Shown here: piece by piece, positions 8,430 to 14,688 of the stretch | Numbering within the stretch: the first letter of the stretch is position 1 | Layout of the letters: every line of letters begins with the position of its first letter | Source: CAYGAM01 sp964347915 | GTDB lineage: Archaea; Thermoproteota; Nitrososphaeria; Nitrososphaerales; Nitrosopumilaceae | Direction of reading: 5' to 3' | Assembly (NCBI GenBank): GCA_964347915.1 | Contig: CAYGAM010000014.1 | Location: 1 to 31,281 of the forward strand | Length of the DNA: 31,281 bases | Translations under genes and position numbers: made by a program | The notes under the pieces: generated by a model | Told to the model about the DNA's origin: nothing | Seen by the model: only the letters and a program-made list of their open reading frames with translations | Databases searched by the model: none

Positions 8430-9305
8430 TCATGAACGGGCGGAGCGGCCGCTCTTTGTCCTGGGCGGCTGGAAATTGCTGCCCCCAGGATCATAATTTA
8501 TTGCAATTATCTCCTCGCTGCTCTTTTTTGTAAAGTACTGCAGCGATCTTGCCAGATGTATCGGGTATACTGCATACTCTTTTGAGAGCTGCAGCGTATC
8601 GGGATCGTTCTGCTCTGATATCATTATCATGTTGCAGCGTTCCGCCTTTTTGACGAATCTGACAAACTCGCCGGTATCGGGCACGCTGTTGTAGTGGCTG
8701 TTCGTATTTCCCATGTACGGCGGGTCAAGGTAGAGAAATCCGCCGCGCACATTGCCGTAGCGCTCGTACGACTCGTTGGTTATTTTCATGTCCTTGATTA
8801 TTCTGCTGATTTCAAGCAGCTTTTCGCTGTCCAGATTTGGACACTTGACATTCTTTCTCATGGGAGCATTAAACCTGTTGTGCCTGTTGAATCTGATTTT
8901 GCCGGAGAATGCATTCTTTGCAAGGTACAGGAATCTGCCGGCGCCGACTGCGCCGCAGTCCAGGTCAGCCTCGCGCACCTTTAGAAAATATTCGCCGCTT
9001 GACCTGTTCCGATGCTTTTCATACTCTTCGGCCAGCGTCCCAGGGTCGTCCCTTACGCACCTGACAAAGTTGACTACGGTGCGGTTGTTGTCGTTGTATG
9101 TAATATCGGCTGACCCAAACCTGGCGCACGCATATATGGAAAACGCGCCCCCGCCTCCAAAGACATCGTATATCCGCTGCACTCCGTCGGGAATCAGCTC
9201 GTCAAATATGTGCGCAAAGCCCGCCTTGCTGCCTATGTACGGAATAAGATAGAGTCCGCTTCTCTTGTGCCGCACCGTAAAATGCCGCTCCCTGACGCTC
9301 ATCAT
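8430..9305 (-). CDS. D12-class adenine-specific DNA methyltransferase (Dam-like)
   Basis: Transfers a methyl group from S-adenosylmethionine to N6 of adenine in DNA. From the ATG at 9305 it is 291 residues. Motifs in D12 order are IPYIGSKAGFAHIF (21-34), the SAM-binding DVFGGGGAFSIYA (47-59), RFNRHNRFNAP (138-148), and the catalytic DPPY in GFLYLDPPYMGNTNSHYN (194-197). No restriction endonuclease gene adjoins it, so it looks like an orphan methylase; recognition sequence unknown. An upstream in-frame codon (9338) exists, but an AATTTAA box at 9328-9334 supports 9305 or the adjacent ATG at 9302. Convergent with the amidotransferase (4-base gap). Confidence 0.87.
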   Translation of the reverse strand: MMSVRERHFTVRHKRSGLYLIPYIGSKAGFAHIFDELIPDGVQRIYDVFGGGGAFSIYACARFGSADITYNDNNRTVVNFVRCVRDDPGTLAEEYEKHRNRSSGEYFLKVREADLDCGAVGAGRFLYLAKNAFSGKIRFNRHNRFNAPMRKNVKCPNLDSEKLLEISRIIKDMKITNESYERYGNVRGGFLYLDPPYMGNTNSHYNSVPDTGEFVRFVKKAERCNMIMISEQNDPDTLQLSKEYAVYPIHLARSLQYFTKKSSEEIIAINYDPGGSNFQPPRTKSGRSARS

Positions 9306-9377
9306 GCATTGGACGGCGGCTCCCTGGTTAAATTGCATGCCCTGAATGTTTTTAACGGCTGCGGGCGGGCAGTCAGC
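9306..9377. promoter_or_regulatory. Divergent promoter region between methylase and C39/TPR gene
   Basis: In 72 bases there is a minus-strand AATTTAA box (9328-9334, about 26 bases from the ATG at 9305) and a plus-strand TTTTTAA box (9349-9355, about 26 bases from the ATG at 9378). Their spacing is what fixes the two start codons. Confidence 0.45.
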
Positions 9378-10337
9378 ATGGAACCCGAGTGCGATCTCCT
9401 GCTGCCTCCTGTCGCAGATGAAAATGTCTGCCTTCCCCTCTCAATTAACGCGGTGGCAAGGTACTGGAATGTGGATCTGCCCCTGTCTGAGGCAGTCGAA
9501 ATTGCAAAAGCGTATCCGGGCATTGACGGAAGCATACTGATTGAGGGCGTCGAGCTGGCAGAGAGGCACGGGCTGTCTGCTGCAATACTGCACTGCTCCC
9601 TTGGCGAATTAAAAAGCGCGATGGGAGGAGGCATTCCTCCAATAGTCATACTGCCCGGCGTTCGGAAAACAATCCAGCATGCGTCCGTACTGTCAGGATA
9701 CAGCAGCAGCGACGGAACCATATTCCACTACATACCCCAGGCAGCCGGCGACGGCGAGTTTCAGGTGGGAGTAATTCCTGAAAAAAAGTTTGATGAAATG
9801 TGGGAGGAAGACGGCAGAATCGCAATGCTCATAGCTCCCAAGGACGCGCTGTCTGGAATCAGCCTGCCGGATGAGAAGATGATGCGCTCATGCAGGCTCT
9901 GCTTTGAGTCAGAAAAGCAGAATCTGCTGCGGCGGCCGGATCTTGCCGCCAAGTCGCTTCGGGAGGCAATATCGCTTGACGAGTCGAATCAGACCGCCCA
10001 CTGCCTTCTTGCAGGAATCTTAAACGAGCAAAATTCCAGCGAGTGCATTGCATGCTATGACGCATGCCTCAAGCTAAACGTCAGGTCGTACCTTGCATGC
10101 AGGGGCCTTGGAAACTATTTCCTCAAGAACAAGCAGTACTCCAAGGCTGACGAGTATTATTCCCGAGCTATATCGATAAACCCGTCCAGATACGGACCGA
10201 TATACAAGAACCGCGGAATTGCAAGGCTGGAGCAAAAGGACAGGGCAGGCGCAAAAGCGGACTTGGAAGAATACCTCAGGCAAACGCCCGGAGCGTTGGA
10301 CGCTTCGTCCATCAGATCCGCGCTAAGAGAACTCTAG
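9378..10337 (+). CDS. Peptidase C39-like domain plus TPR repeats protein
   Basis: The 319-residue protein starts MEPECDLLLPPV. Residues 10-150 look like a papain-fold C39-like domain: a nucleophile-type Cys in DENVCLPLSINAVARYW (Cys18), and a His in IQHASVLSGYS (His101) followed by an aromatic strand (IFHYIPQ). Residues about 170-319 contain TPR-type helices (CLLAGILNEQNSSECIACYD, ACRGLGNYFLKNKQYSKADE, ISINPSRYGPIYKNRGIARL). The same combination occurs in proteins annotated as C39-family/BtrH-like with TPR. It may process or bind peptides, but the substrate is unknown. An open frame extends to 9210, but it antiparallels the methylase, and the promoter box supports ATG at 9378. No signal peptide is seen, so it is probably cytoplasmic. 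Confidence 0.75.
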   Translation: MEPECDLLLPPVADENVCLPLSINAVARYWNVDLPLSEAVEIAKAYPGIDGSILIEGVELAERHGLSAAILHCSLGELKSAMGGGIPPIVILPGVRKTIQHASVLSGYSSSDGTIFHYIPQAAGDGEFQVGVIPEKKFDEMWEEDGRIAMLIAPKDALSGISLPDEKMMRSCRLCFESEKQNLLRRPDLAAKSLREAISLDESNQTAHCLLAGILNEQNSSECIACYDACLKLNVRSYLACRGLGNYFLKNKQYSKADEYYSRAISINPSRYGPIYKNRGIARLEQKDRAGAKADLEEYLRQTPGALDASSIRSALREL

Positions 10338-10358
10338 GCGCGGGAGCCCAAGTTCAAG

Positions 10359-10432
10359 TGCGAAGTGCGGGATTTGAACCCGCGACCTTCAGCTTGGGAA
10401 GCTGACGTCCTGCCGGGCTGGACTAACTTCGC
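10359..10432 (-). tRNA. tRNA-Gly (anticodon CCC)
   Basis: The minus strand folds as a complete cloverleaf: acceptor GCGAAGT/ACTTCGC, D-stem GTCC/GGAC, anticodon stem TCAGC/GCTGA with loop TTCCCAA (anticodon CCC), and T-stem GCGGG/CCCGC with loop TTCAAAT. The discriminator base is A at 10359. CCA is not encoded and no intron is seen. It lies 21 bases after the C39/TPR gene on the opposite strand, and a tRNA close to an accessory cassette is a common setting for integration. Confidence 0.95.
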
Positions 10433-10458
10433 ATACCGTACAGTGCAGGAAACTAGTG

Positions 10459-10466
10459 TTATATAG
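10459..10466 (+). promoter_or_regulatory. TATA-like box for the 10488 zinc-ribbon gene
   Basis: TTATATAG lies 22-29 bases before the ATG at 10488 and chooses that start over the upstream in-frame TTG at 10476. Confidence 0.5.
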
Positions 10467-10487
10467 CTTGAAGGCTTGATATTATGC

Positions 10488-10661
10488 ATGGATGCAAGAT
10501 GCCCAGAGTGCGAAAGAGTCGCAGTACTTGACGACGACATGGCCGAGGTGAACTGCCCGCACTGCGAATTCAAGGCGGGGTATGACGAATATATCGAAAT
10601 TATGAAGGATCAGGCAGTCAACATGGCAACAGACTATCTTCCAGACAGGCCGGGCATCTAG
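10488..10661 (+). CDS. Small zinc-ribbon protein, 57 aa
   Basis: MDARCPECERVAVLDDDMAE is followed by a second pair, NCPHCEFKAGYDEY, giving two CxxC knuckles 21 residues apart (a C4 zinc ribbon). The C-terminal helix IEIMKDQAVNMATDYLPDRPGI is polar. Such single-ribbon proteins are common in archaea and often bind nucleic acid or act as small subunits, but I cannot name this one. The stop is directly adjacent to the stop of the convergent gene (10662). Confidence 0.75.
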   Translation: MDARCPECERVAVLDDDMAEVNCPHCEFKAGYDEYIEIMKDQAVNMATDYLPDRPGI

Positions 10662-10889
10662 CTACCAAAAACTGCCCTTGTCTGAGCAGTCAAGATGAGA
10701 TCCGCATACGGGACAGAACATGTGGCAGGCCTGAATGTCTATCATCTTGCTGTTGCATATGATGCATGTTATGACCGTGCCGCCGTCAGCGCTGCGGTGC
10801 GAGCTGCTGCCGTCTTGCGCGTCTGTCTTGTCGTCTTGAGAATCTTGCAACAAGGATATCACAAATTTTGATGTTTTTACTGTTTCCAT
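10662..10889 (-). CDS. Small zinc-ribbon protein, 75 aa
   Basis: From ATG at 10889 the protein has an N-terminal helix (METVKTSKFVISLLQD), a serine/aspartate-rich linker, and a C-terminal zinc ribbon with CIIC and ACHMFCPVCGSHLDCSD. The arrangement recalls the autoantigen-p27/UPF0148-type zinc ribbon of archaea, but it is short and the match is by pattern only. An open frame extends to 10928, and ATG 10889 is chosen because the extension is arginine/leucine-only. Convergent and abutting with the 10488-10661 gene. Function unknown. Confidence 0.65.
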   Translation of the reverse strand: METVKTSKFVISLLQDSQDDKTDAQDGSSSHRSADGGTVITCIICNSKMIDIQACHMFCPVCGSHLDCSDKGSFW

Positions 10890-11081
10890 AGCCTTCAGCC
10901 GTGCCAAGCGAGCCCGGAGCAGCAGCATCCGCCCTGCTGCTGGATGCGATTTGACTCATGCTTCATCTGCGCCTCGTTCCTGTCCGCGCTTAGTCTTTGA
11001 CTCGCTTTGCTTGGCCGGCGGACCCATGAAATTCTTCAGGCTGGAAGCAGAGCAATAAAAAAATCGCCCCGCTTCATGCTA
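10890..11081. other. Intergenic stretch before the accessory cassette
   Basis: No supported gene. The 62-codon frame at 11007-11195 crosses the direct repeat and is not convincing. Confidence 0.4.
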
Positions 11082-11146
11082 TACTACCGATTAGAAACAA
11101 TGTCGCATCAAAGCAGGAATATACGAACAGATCGCTGTTTTTTGGC
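11082..11146. repeat. 65-base imperfect direct repeat, left copy
   Basis: About 52 of 65 bases match 14455-14519 in the same orientation by manual alignment. The best-conserved cores are CGCATCAAAGC and CAGATCGCTG. The two copies bracket the ART-like cassette (11186-14343). A shorter version of the core (CGCATCAAAGCGGAA) occurs inside the 11377-11814 gene near 11555-11575, so the repeat may derive from that gene family rather than be an integration site. Confidence 0.6.
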
Positions 11147-11185
11147 GACAATACTTGTAAGCGCCAGTATAGCAAAGCAGAGTAT

Positions 11186-11353
11186 ATGGACATAGATGAT
11201 ACGCCGATGTTTGCAAGTGATCAGGAACGGCTGGATGCTGGCGCGAAAGCTGCGCTGAGAAAATATCAGGCGCCTAAAAATGGCGAAGATACGCCGATGC
11301 CTGCAATTTCTTTAACGGACAATGCAGCAATCAAGGACGCGCAAACGTTATAA
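11186..11353 (+). pseudogene. Frameshifted 5' fragment of the accessory gene completed at 11377-11814
   Basis: The frame runs from ATG 11186 to TAA 11353 (55 codons). Its first 30 residues (MFASDQERLDAGAKAALRKY and on) align with residues 11-40 of the 129-773 protein (MPASIESQEWINIAMNVELK and on). Beyond an A-run at 11276-11280 the similarity moves to another frame: KWRRYADACNFFNGQCSNQG then matches KMAEKKYKVYNYFNEHGNYS. The related gene has seven A's at this place (minus strand, 662-668) against five here, so the break is an indel in a homopolymer. The last 25 codons of this fragment are therefore out-of-frame reading. Confidence 0.6.
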
Positions 11354-11376
11354 GGCGCGGCAAGAAAGAAAAGGTA

Positions 11377-11814
11377 TTGACGCTAAAAAATAATCTCGCA
11401 AGCAGCATCAAAAACGACGCCGCCCACTTTTCATCAGAATCCAGTATGGCAGAAAGTTGCGCCAAAAATTATGCAGCAGGCAGTTTGCGCGCAATAGTTG
11501 CAATTGAATCAAACGCAAAAGGCATTGATCTATGCTGCCACTCAAAAGCGCTGTCGCATCAAAGCGGAAGCATGGCCGCACATCCTGGCATCATTGCAAC
11601 GAATATTGCTTCTAATTGCTGCGTACTATTGCAGCGCCAAAAAGCGCCTGCCGCAAAAGAAAATATTGCAATTCGCTTGCAAAGACATAATGGCCTACAA
11701 GATGCTGCAAGAATCAAAAAAAATGTCCATGAACGCATTAAATCAAGACTGCCCGCCGCGCTATTCGAAAAGTTTGAGCCTGATTTTTACGGCACTGGGA
11801 GCGTGTTTGAATGA
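11377..11814 (+). CDS. Accessory hypothetical protein, 145 aa (3' part of a broken gene)
   Basis: The open frame continues upstream to a stop at 11275-11277; TTG at 11377 is only the first plausible start. It aligns with residues 70-207 of the 129-773 protein: NNL/NNF, ESNAKGIDL/ELNAKCIDL, IASNC, RLQRHN/HLKRHN, RIKK, KSRLPA, PDFY. It ends FYGTGSVFE and overlaps the next start by ATGA. In the 29614-30930 protein the equivalent KSRLPA...FYDKLE segment runs on into DKDELHKAIKKFK, and here that continuation is found in the downstream gene (DREKLRKAVRILE). It may be a decayed gene or the upstream half of a coupled pair. Function unknown. Confidence 0.5.
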   Translation: MTLKNNLASSIKNDAAHFSSESSMAESCAKNYAAGSLRAIVAIESNAKGIDLCCHSKALSHQSGSMAAHPGIIATNIASNCCVLLQRQKAPAAKENIAIRLQRHNGLQDAARIKKNVHERIKSRLPAALFEKFEPDFYGTGSVFE

Positions 11815-12944
11815 CTCAAGATTCTGGTGACAGAGAGAAGCTCCGCAAAGCAGTGAGAATCCTAGAAAGAAAGCTTGGTGTGATCGCGCTCCATCTTAAA
11901 GCACTCGCCGCCAGAGGCTTCCAGTCCGGTTCCAAAGGCAAGACTGACAATGGCGGCAGTTATTGGCACCCCACCGAACAAAGCCAGCGCTATCCGATCC
12001 GATCCGACGAAGACCCAGGGGAAGCAGGCGAGCAGGCCGTTCAGCGCCGAATTGAAAACAATTCTGACAAAGCCAGCGGGAAGGATCGCAAAGGCAGAAC
12101 AAAGCCGGTGCAAATCGACATTAATGCATTTGAGTTCTATCACGAAAAGCCGGAAGAGGGAGCCGAGCTGGATAAATATCTAGACGACTACTGGACGGGC
12201 GATCCCCGATATTATTTGATGAGCATTGTGAATCTCATTGCCGGCGAGCCCGGCATTCCTAATGATCGCGGAATATTAAAGGCTGCTGAAACGATCAGAA
12301 ACGCTCTGATCGAATCGCCTAAATTTAAAAAACACAAATTATCTGCAGTTGGCCGAGGCGGAATCGAAACCAAAGAAAGAATGAATCAAAAAGCCAAGGA
12401 TAAACTCGTGCGGGAGTTCCAAGAATACGCCCGCCGCATTGAGCCAAAGGCAATGGCATTGCTTGACGAATATAATCGCCAATTAAGAATAACGCATGAA
12501 AGAACGGACACGATATATCGGGCAATGAATGATAAAATGTTCAGGGATTTTATGAAATATGGACTGCGGCCAAATCCCGGTCGTCGCAATGGTGAAGGCG
12601 GTGTAATTTACTGCACCGTGTCCCGCGACGCCGCCCTGCGCTTCAAAAATTATGACATTGTTGTGCAATTCAAAGACGCCAATAAAGAGAGCTTCCCGCT
12701 GGAATATATTCCATTATCCTATCTGAAGGTGGGTAAAGACAAAGTGTTTGAGACCTCAAAATACGGATCGATTGAATATGTCAACGAGCACGAATGCCGG
12801 CTGCCCGACGACCATAATGCCAAATCCGGGGTGGTCTTTATCAAATTGACAGGCACGCGAAAAGAGGCGATCGACTATGTTCGAGGGTGGGGCTGGACGG
12901 GCAAGATCGTAATCATTCACGGCATGAGACGCCCAAAGAAATAA
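11811..12944 (+). CDS. ADP-ribosyltransferase-like protein, type 1 (377 aa)
   Basis: Residues 5-24 are the family helical module. Residues 46-64 (NGGSYWHPTEQSQRYPI) resemble a GxYW...R segment also present in the 29614-30930 protein. The C-terminal part fits the R-S-E mono-ADP-ribosyltransferase pattern: Arg in DTIYRAMND (Arg237), a strand ending in GVIYCTVSRDAALRF (264-278) at the STS position, and EYVNEHECRLP (322-332) resembling the ExE turn of arginine-specific enzymes (Glu326, Glu328). If active it would transfer ADP-ribose from NAD to a target. The STS motif is imperfect (CTV). There is no signal peptide. ATG overlaps the upstream frame (ATGA). The assignment rests on motif order only. 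Confidence 0.6.
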   Translation: MTQDSGDREKLRKAVRILERKLGVIALHLKALAARGFQSGSKGKTDNGGSYWHPTEQSQRYPIRSDEDPGEAGEQAVQRRIENNSDKASGKDRKGRTKPVQIDINAFEFYHEKPEEGAELDKYLDDYWTGDPRYYLMSIVNLIAGEPGIPNDRGILKAAETIRNALIESPKFKKHKLSAVGRGGIETKERMNQKAKDKLVREFQEYARRIEPKAMALLDEYNRQLRITHERTDTIYRAMNDKMFRDFMKYGLRPNPGRRNGEGGVIYCTVSRDAALRFKNYDIVVQFKDANKESFPLEYIPLSYLKVGKDKVFETSKYGSIEYVNEHECRLPDDHNAKSGVVFIKLTGTRKEAIDYVRGWGWTGKIVIIHGMRRPKK

Positions 12945-12949
12945 CTCAA

Positions 12950-12957
12950 TTTATAAC
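12950..12957 (+). promoter_or_regulatory. TATA-like box for the 12979 gene
   Basis: TTTATAAC lies 22-29 bases upstream of ATG 12979. This suggests that the second half of the cassette has its own leaderless promoter rather than depending on the ART gene upstream. Confidence 0.5.
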
Positions 12958-12978
12958 TACATTACGATAACATAAAGT

Positions 12979-13284
12979 ATGCCCCTAGACAACATCAAAC
13001 TCCCCAATTATGTAATTGAAACCAGCGAGGGCGTGAGAAAGATCACCTTTGGGTCGCTGGGCGACGTTTTAGACGTCGAAGAGACGGCCGAAAAGCCCAT
13101 GACGATCCAAGAGGTCAGAAAGCAAATCGCAGAGGATATGGAAGACATTCAGGAACTCATAGAAGACGGCGTCAATCCAAGCTTTGGCCGGAAATCCTTA
13201 GTGTACCACAGAAAAATGCTGGCAGAGCTGGAACGCCGCGTTGCCGCCAAAGCCCCCAATCTGGCTTACCTACAGGAAGTCTAG
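12979..13284 (+). CDS. Accessory YVIET/KITF-module protein, 101 aa, truncated
   Basis: Paralogue of the 28648-29025 gene: LPNYVIETSEGVRKITF against LPSYVIETPQGTKKITF, then an acidic coiled-coil-like helix (EVRKQIAEDMEDIQELIEDG) and KMLAELERR against KMMAELERQ. Function unknown; the first part looks like a small beta module, the second like a helical hairpin. The protein ends at LQEV, where the paralogues at 28648 and 29199 continue with a LKKRI...SSTDC module. Here the equivalent DNA (13285-13325) still encodes LRLKN and SSTDC but with two in-frame stop codons, so this is a C-terminally truncated copy. Confidence 0.6.
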   Translation: MPLDNIKLPNYVIETSEGVRKITFGSLGDVLDVEETAEKPMTIQEVRKQIAEDMEDIQELIEDGVNPSFGRKSLVYHRKMLAELERRVAAKAPNLAYLQEV

Positions 13285-14005
13285 CTCCGCCTCAAAAATT
13301 AAATCTTCTCCAGCACTGACTGCTTATTCTGCTAAAGTCGCGCGTAAAAATCCGCTTAAATTCTACGAGAAACTTCAACAATCCTTATGTAATGAAATAA
13401 GCATATTAGATAGCATGATTGATGAGTTTGTCGAATCTAGTGATGATTATACAAAACGCGATATTCTAAACTCTGTCATATACCCTGGCGTTTTCGGGAA
13501 GGTTAACCATAAATTAAGAATGCATCCAAAAATAAAACAAATTATCAAGATGCGTAGCCAAATTATGAATTCGTTTGTAGATCATCTTATCACACTATTG
13601 GATGCGCGGCCGCCGATGCGCCGGGGAACGACAACCGAAGAGCTTGACGACATGCTCCCAAACGGTAAAATCGCCGGAACCAGAGAAATGGGAGTATATT
13701 TTTCGCTTAACCGCGAAACAGCATCCGAGTATGCCGATTCGACACAAAGGGGACAAGGCGTAATAATGACATTCAATCCAAAAGATGTTGATTTGACAGA
13801 AAATATGGGCTTATACAACGAAGACTCACTTCAAATTGAACTGGAATTAATGGCTGGGCACCATGGAATGCCGTTAAAGCACGGCTCCATTGACGCATCA
13901 CCGAAAAATCTAAAAATTAAAATCAAATCAACGGGCAATGCAGAACAAGATAAAAAAATGCTCAAAAAATACGCAAAGTTGGGAGATGTAGAAATTGTCA
14001 AGTGA
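13241..14005 (+). CDS. ADP-ribosyltransferase-like protein, type 2 (up to 254 aa)
   Basis: Residues 34-250 align throughout with the C-terminal half of the 29614-30930 protein: NPLKFYEKL/NPLEFYWKL, SFVDHLITLLDA/SFLDHFGKILDA, RRGTTTEELDDML/YRGTNLSEVNDML, KIAGTREMGVYFS/KIGGTREGAAYFS, FNPKDVDL/FNPKGIDL, HGMPL/YGVPL. Candidate ART residues are Arg128 (RRGT), Ser155 (YFS) and Glu202, preceded by Glu200 (ExE). The first 30 residues overlap the previous gene and the decayed LKKRI module, so they are probably not native; yet no later start occurs before residue 59. The gene is AT-richer than the core genes. Its end overlaps the start of the 68-residue gene by 11 bases. Catalysis is untested. Confidence 0.55.
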   Translation: MPPKPPIWLTYRKSSSASKIKSSPALTAYSAKVARKNPLKFYEKLQQSLCNEISILDSMIDEFVESSDDYTKRDILNSVIYPGVFGKVNHKLRMHPKIKQIIKMRSQIMNSFVDHLITLLDARPPMRRGTTTEELDDMLPNGKIAGTREMGVYFSLNRETASEYADSTQRGQGVIMTFNPKDVDLTENMGLYNEDSLQIELELMAGHHGMPLKHGSIDASPKNLKIKIKSTGNAEQDKKMLKKYAKLGDVEIVK

Positions 14006-14201
14006 CAAACTGGTGGCGGTATTATATGAACAGGTAAAGCAAATCTGGAGCCGAGACGATCCTAAATTTTACGAAAAATTAGAGAAAGGCGTTCTGCGAC
14101 TGTATCCAGATCAAGACAAAGACCAACTGCATCAGGCAGTCAAAAGATTAAAGATGAAGCACCGCGAGGATCCCAAAAATGCCCGCAGAAAGGGATATTG
14201 A
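13995..14201 (+). CDS. Small FYEKLE-module protein, 68 aa; candidate partner of the ART-like protein
   Basis: TTG start overlapping the ART-like gene by 11 bases. The sequence DDPKFYEKLEKGVLRLYPDQ, then DKDQLHQAVKRLKMKHRED, matches the N-terminal module of the 29199-29627 protein (DDPQFYEKLE...YDKNELHKAVERLKM) and of the 29614-30930 protein. It is small, highly charged and mostly helical. The same order (ART type 2, then an overlapping FYEKLE-module gene) recurs at 29627. Such overlap and small size would fit an antidote or chaperone, but this is inference only. Confidence 0.55.
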   Translation: MSSDKLVAVLYEQVKQIWSRDDPKFYEKLEKGVLRLYPDQDKDQLHQAVKRLKMKHREDPKNARRKGY

Positions 14202-14343
14202 ACGAAGGCGAAGCCCCGCCGGTAAATTCAAGCCAAAAGAATACAAAATAAAGACAGGGCCGCCTCCGAGTCCGGCGAAGCATTGGCGAAAGATTGCGCG
14301 CGGCTCTGAGACGGAGACCCTGAATATTATCTTGATGTCCTAA
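14179..14343 (+). CDS. Possible small basic ORF, 54 aa
   Basis: ATG 14179 to TAA 14343, overlapping the previous gene by 23 bases. It is rich in Lys, Arg and Pro (RRRSPAGKFKPKEYKIKTGP, then PPPSPAKHWRKIARG). No family is recognised. It could be a real last gene of the cassette or a remnant of a longer protein; there is no independent support. Confidence 0.25.
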   Translation: MPAERDIERRRSPAGKFKPKEYKIKTGPPPSPAKHWRKIARGSETETLNIILMS

Positions 14344-14454
14344 CAATTCGAACCATGTCCAGCAAATCATCAGGGAAAAAGACATTGGGATGGATGATCA
14401 TGCTCTGGCCGCAGCTTGCGCCGAATAAGGCAAGCCTGAACATATTTCCGGCCG

Positions 14455-14519
14455 TACTTTCGATTAAAAATAATGCCGCATCAAAGCGGAAATGCACGCG
14501 CAGATCGCTGCCTTTTGGC
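14455..14519. repeat. 65-base imperfect direct repeat, right copy
   Basis: Pairs with 11082-11146 at about 80 percent identity in the same orientation. Together they enclose the ART-like cassette. The bases beyond 14519 lose similarity quickly. The remaining stretch to 14688 holds no supported gene. Confidence 0.6.
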
Positions 14520-14688
14520 AGGAACAGTTATGGGCGGAAGCGCGGCGGCGCCCGGCTTAAGCAAAGCCTGCCTCATGCGCCGCCTCTGCCCTGCCGGGTG
14601 CGGTTTGGCGCATTTGGCCTGGCCGAACCTGCAGCGGCGCGAGACTCAATCTGCATTGAGCCCGTGTTTCGTCAGCCTGACTGCACGG

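Noticed and set aside
11007..11195. 62-codon frame covering the left direct repeat
   Set aside because: The HQS...DRC...LA similarity to the frame at 14473 follows from the DNA repeat itself; neither frame has a supported start or length conservation.
11790..11815. Programmed ribosomal frameshift joining the 145-aa and 377-aa frames
   Set aside because: A stop codon directly precedes the downstream ATG in the downstream frame, and the offset differs from that in the left locus; start-stop coupling or decay explains it better.
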